From the NCBI RefSeq assembly GCF_020564565.1, contig NZ_JAJCTD010000002.1, forward strand, positions 481,232 to 545,231: a stretch of DNA of 64,000 nucleotides, in the 5' to 3' direction. The translations under genes and the position numbers were made by a program. This document shows positions 62,960-64,000 of the stretch, in pieces (the stretch's first letter is position 1; each line of letters opens with the position of its first letter). Below the pieces are notes generated by a model. The model was not told where the DNA came from. It saw nothing but the letters and a program-made list of their open reading frames with translations, and did no database searches. Source of the stretch: Rhodobacter sp. Har01. Its GTDB lineage: Bacteria > Pseudomonadota > Alphaproteobacteria > Rhodobacterales > Rhodobacteraceae.

Positions 62960-63564
62960 TGCAGCGTGTCAACACGCTGCTGCGCCGCCTGCCGACCTGG
63001 CCGGTCTGGGCCCTGGGCTGCGTACCGCTGGGCGTGCTGATGGCGCGCGCTTTGGCGGGCGATCTTGGCCCCGATCCGGTGCGGGGGCTGCAGCATCCGC
63101 TGGGCCTCTGGGGGCTGCGGCTGCTGATCGCCTCGCTGGCGGTGACCCCGCTGATGCGGGCGGGCCTGCGGCTGGTCAGGTTCCGCCGCGCGGTGGGGGT
63201 GCTGGGCTTTGCCTATGTGGCGCTGCATTTCCTGGTCTGGGTCGCGCTGGACATGGGTCTGCGCTGGCCGCAGATCGCCGGCGATCTGGTGAAACGGCCC
63301 TACATCCTGGCCGGCTTCGCCGCGTTCCTGCTGCTTGTCCCACTCGCGCTGACCTCGACCGACGCCGCCCTGCGCCGCCTGGGCGCGCGCCGCTGGCGAC
63401 GGCTGCACCGGCTGGCCTATGTGGCCATTCCCCTTGGCGCGCTGCACTTCGCTATGATCGGCAAGCTCTGGACGGTCGAGTCGCTGGCCTACCTGGCCGT
63501 GACCGCCGGGCTTCTTGCCCTGCGGCTGGTTCCCGCCCCGGTCCAGCGTGAAAAGACTGCCTGA
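62959..63564 (+). CDS. msrQ: haem membrane subunit MsrQ
   Basis: A 201-aa ferric-reductase-like membrane protein with about five helices. Haem-ligand histidines are in 'QHPLGLWGLRLLIASLAVTP', 'YVALHFLVWVALDM' and 'RLHRLAYVAIPLGALHFAMI'. It passes electrons from the quinone pool or flavin to MsrP. The ATG at 62959 overlaps the msrP stop. Confidence 0.94.
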   Translation: MQRVNTLLRRLPTWPVWALGCVPLGVLMARALAGDLGPDPVRGLQHPLGLWGLRLLIASLAVTPLMRAGLRLVRFRRAVGVLGFAYVALHFLVWVALDMGLRWPQIAGDLVKRPYILAGFAAFLLLVPLALTSTDAALRRLGARRWRRLHRLAYVAIPLGALHFAMIGKLWTVESLAYLAVTAGLLALRLVPAPVQREKTA

Positions 63565-63704
63565 CTCGGCCCCTGTTGCGTGTCCCAGGCGCAAGTTTCT
63601 TGCGGAAGACCGGGCCGCATCTGACGCTTCCTGTCGCCAAGGCCCCGAAATCGCATGATTTTCGACCGAGCGGAAAAAAATCTCCCCGCCTGCACTTTTT
63701 CCTC

Positions 63705-63733
63705 TTGCGGCCCCGGCGCGCCCTCCGTAAATA
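63705..63733 (+). promoter_or_regulatory. rRNA operon promoter
   Basis: TTGCGG (63705-63710), a 17-base spacer and TAAATA (63728-63733) form a good housekeeping promoter; an A-tract (63674-63680) just upstream could act as an UP element. It lies about 270 bases before the window end, where the 16S leader follows. Confidence 0.7.
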
Positions 63734-64000
63734 CCCCTCCACCGAAGCAGAAACGGCGACGGTGACGGTTCGAAGCGGCGGCGCAGCCAAGGCACCGGAT
63801 CGGAAAATCTGAAGACAAGGCGCGGAGAGATACGCCAAGCAATTGGCGGATCGTTCGTTTTTTGTGTGAAGATCGCTCTTTGACATTGCTATGAAATGAA
63901 GGGATATGCGGGCGGTTTGGGCGCATCGGCGTCTAACGCGCATATCGGCCTAGTAGGGATTTCGGTTCCGATGATCTAGGTGTCAGCTTCACTGTCTTGT
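63734..64000 (+). other. 16S rRNA leader with boxA, gene begins beyond the window
   Basis: Contains CGCTCTTTGACA (63874-63885), a match to the boxA antitermination site, followed by the alphaproteobacterial-type leader TATGAAATGAAGGGATATG and the GTCAGCTTCACTGTCTTGT end. No coding capacity. The 16S 5' sequence (AGAGTTTGATC) is not yet reached at 64000. Confidence 0.78.

Noticed and set aside
63452..63943. Open frames on the minus strand over the rRNA leader
   Set aside because: They overlap msrQ and the rRNA promoter and leader, and carry no protein-like signals.

Overview
The window is a high-GC alphaproteobacterial chromosome segment, most likely from the Rhodobacteraceae (Rhodobacter/Paracoccus relatives). 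Pointers are the petP-petR regulatory pair, a FzlA-like GST next to queG, the xseB-ispA-dxs cluster, Rhodobacteraceae-type GC-rich palindromic repeats beside gene starts, and a 16S rRNA leader with boxA at the right end. Most of the window is ordinary chromosomal gene content.

Left part (1-8357): the 5' part of cydD on the minus strand, broken by an apparent one-base frameshift; a three-gene DevBCA-like export system; and a four-gene molybdenum hydroxylase operon (FAD, 2Fe-2S and Mo subunits plus a MoaD/ThiS-like protein).

Integrative island (8543-16941, about 8.4 kb): bounded by a 17-bp direct repeat matching the 3' end of tRNA-Leu(CAG). It carries a P4-type tyrosine integrase, an uncharacterised cargo gene, an AlpA-like regulator, a HTH-like protein, two phage/island-type small genes, a decayed remnant, and a two-gene AAA+ ATPase/subtilisin-like protease module. 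That module has the architecture of IetAS, known as a plasmid stability/exclusion and candidate anti-phage system. Base composition is lower in GC than the flanks. This is the most interesting part of the window.

Middle (16926-30179): tRNA-Leu, an NDUFA9-like NAD(P)-binding protein, uppP, gltD, a secreted protein, a GFA-fold protein, gltB, a DUF1269-like membrane protein, mtgA, a FzlA-like GST and queG. Next (30232-37662): a GntR regulator divergent from a catabolic/transport operon (an internally deleted isopropylmalate dehydrogenase-like gene, AtuA/DUF1446, DUF4387, tctC, tctB, tctA, AbrB-family protein).

Right part (37700-64000): ilvE, petP-petR, a histone-deacetylase-like amidohydrolase, xseB-ispA-dxs, an Mrr-like endonuclease, lpxK, a divergent waaA and DUF4170 (lipid A/Kdo); pstS-pstC-pstA behind a tandem Pho box but with no adjacent pstB; an SPFH/NfeD pair; an oxidoreductase, pyrF, a ROK kinase, cutC, two uncharacterised genes; clpB behind a clear RpoH promoter; two fasciclin-domain proteins; msrP-msrQ; and the promoter and leader of an rRNA operon whose 16S gene begins just outside the window.
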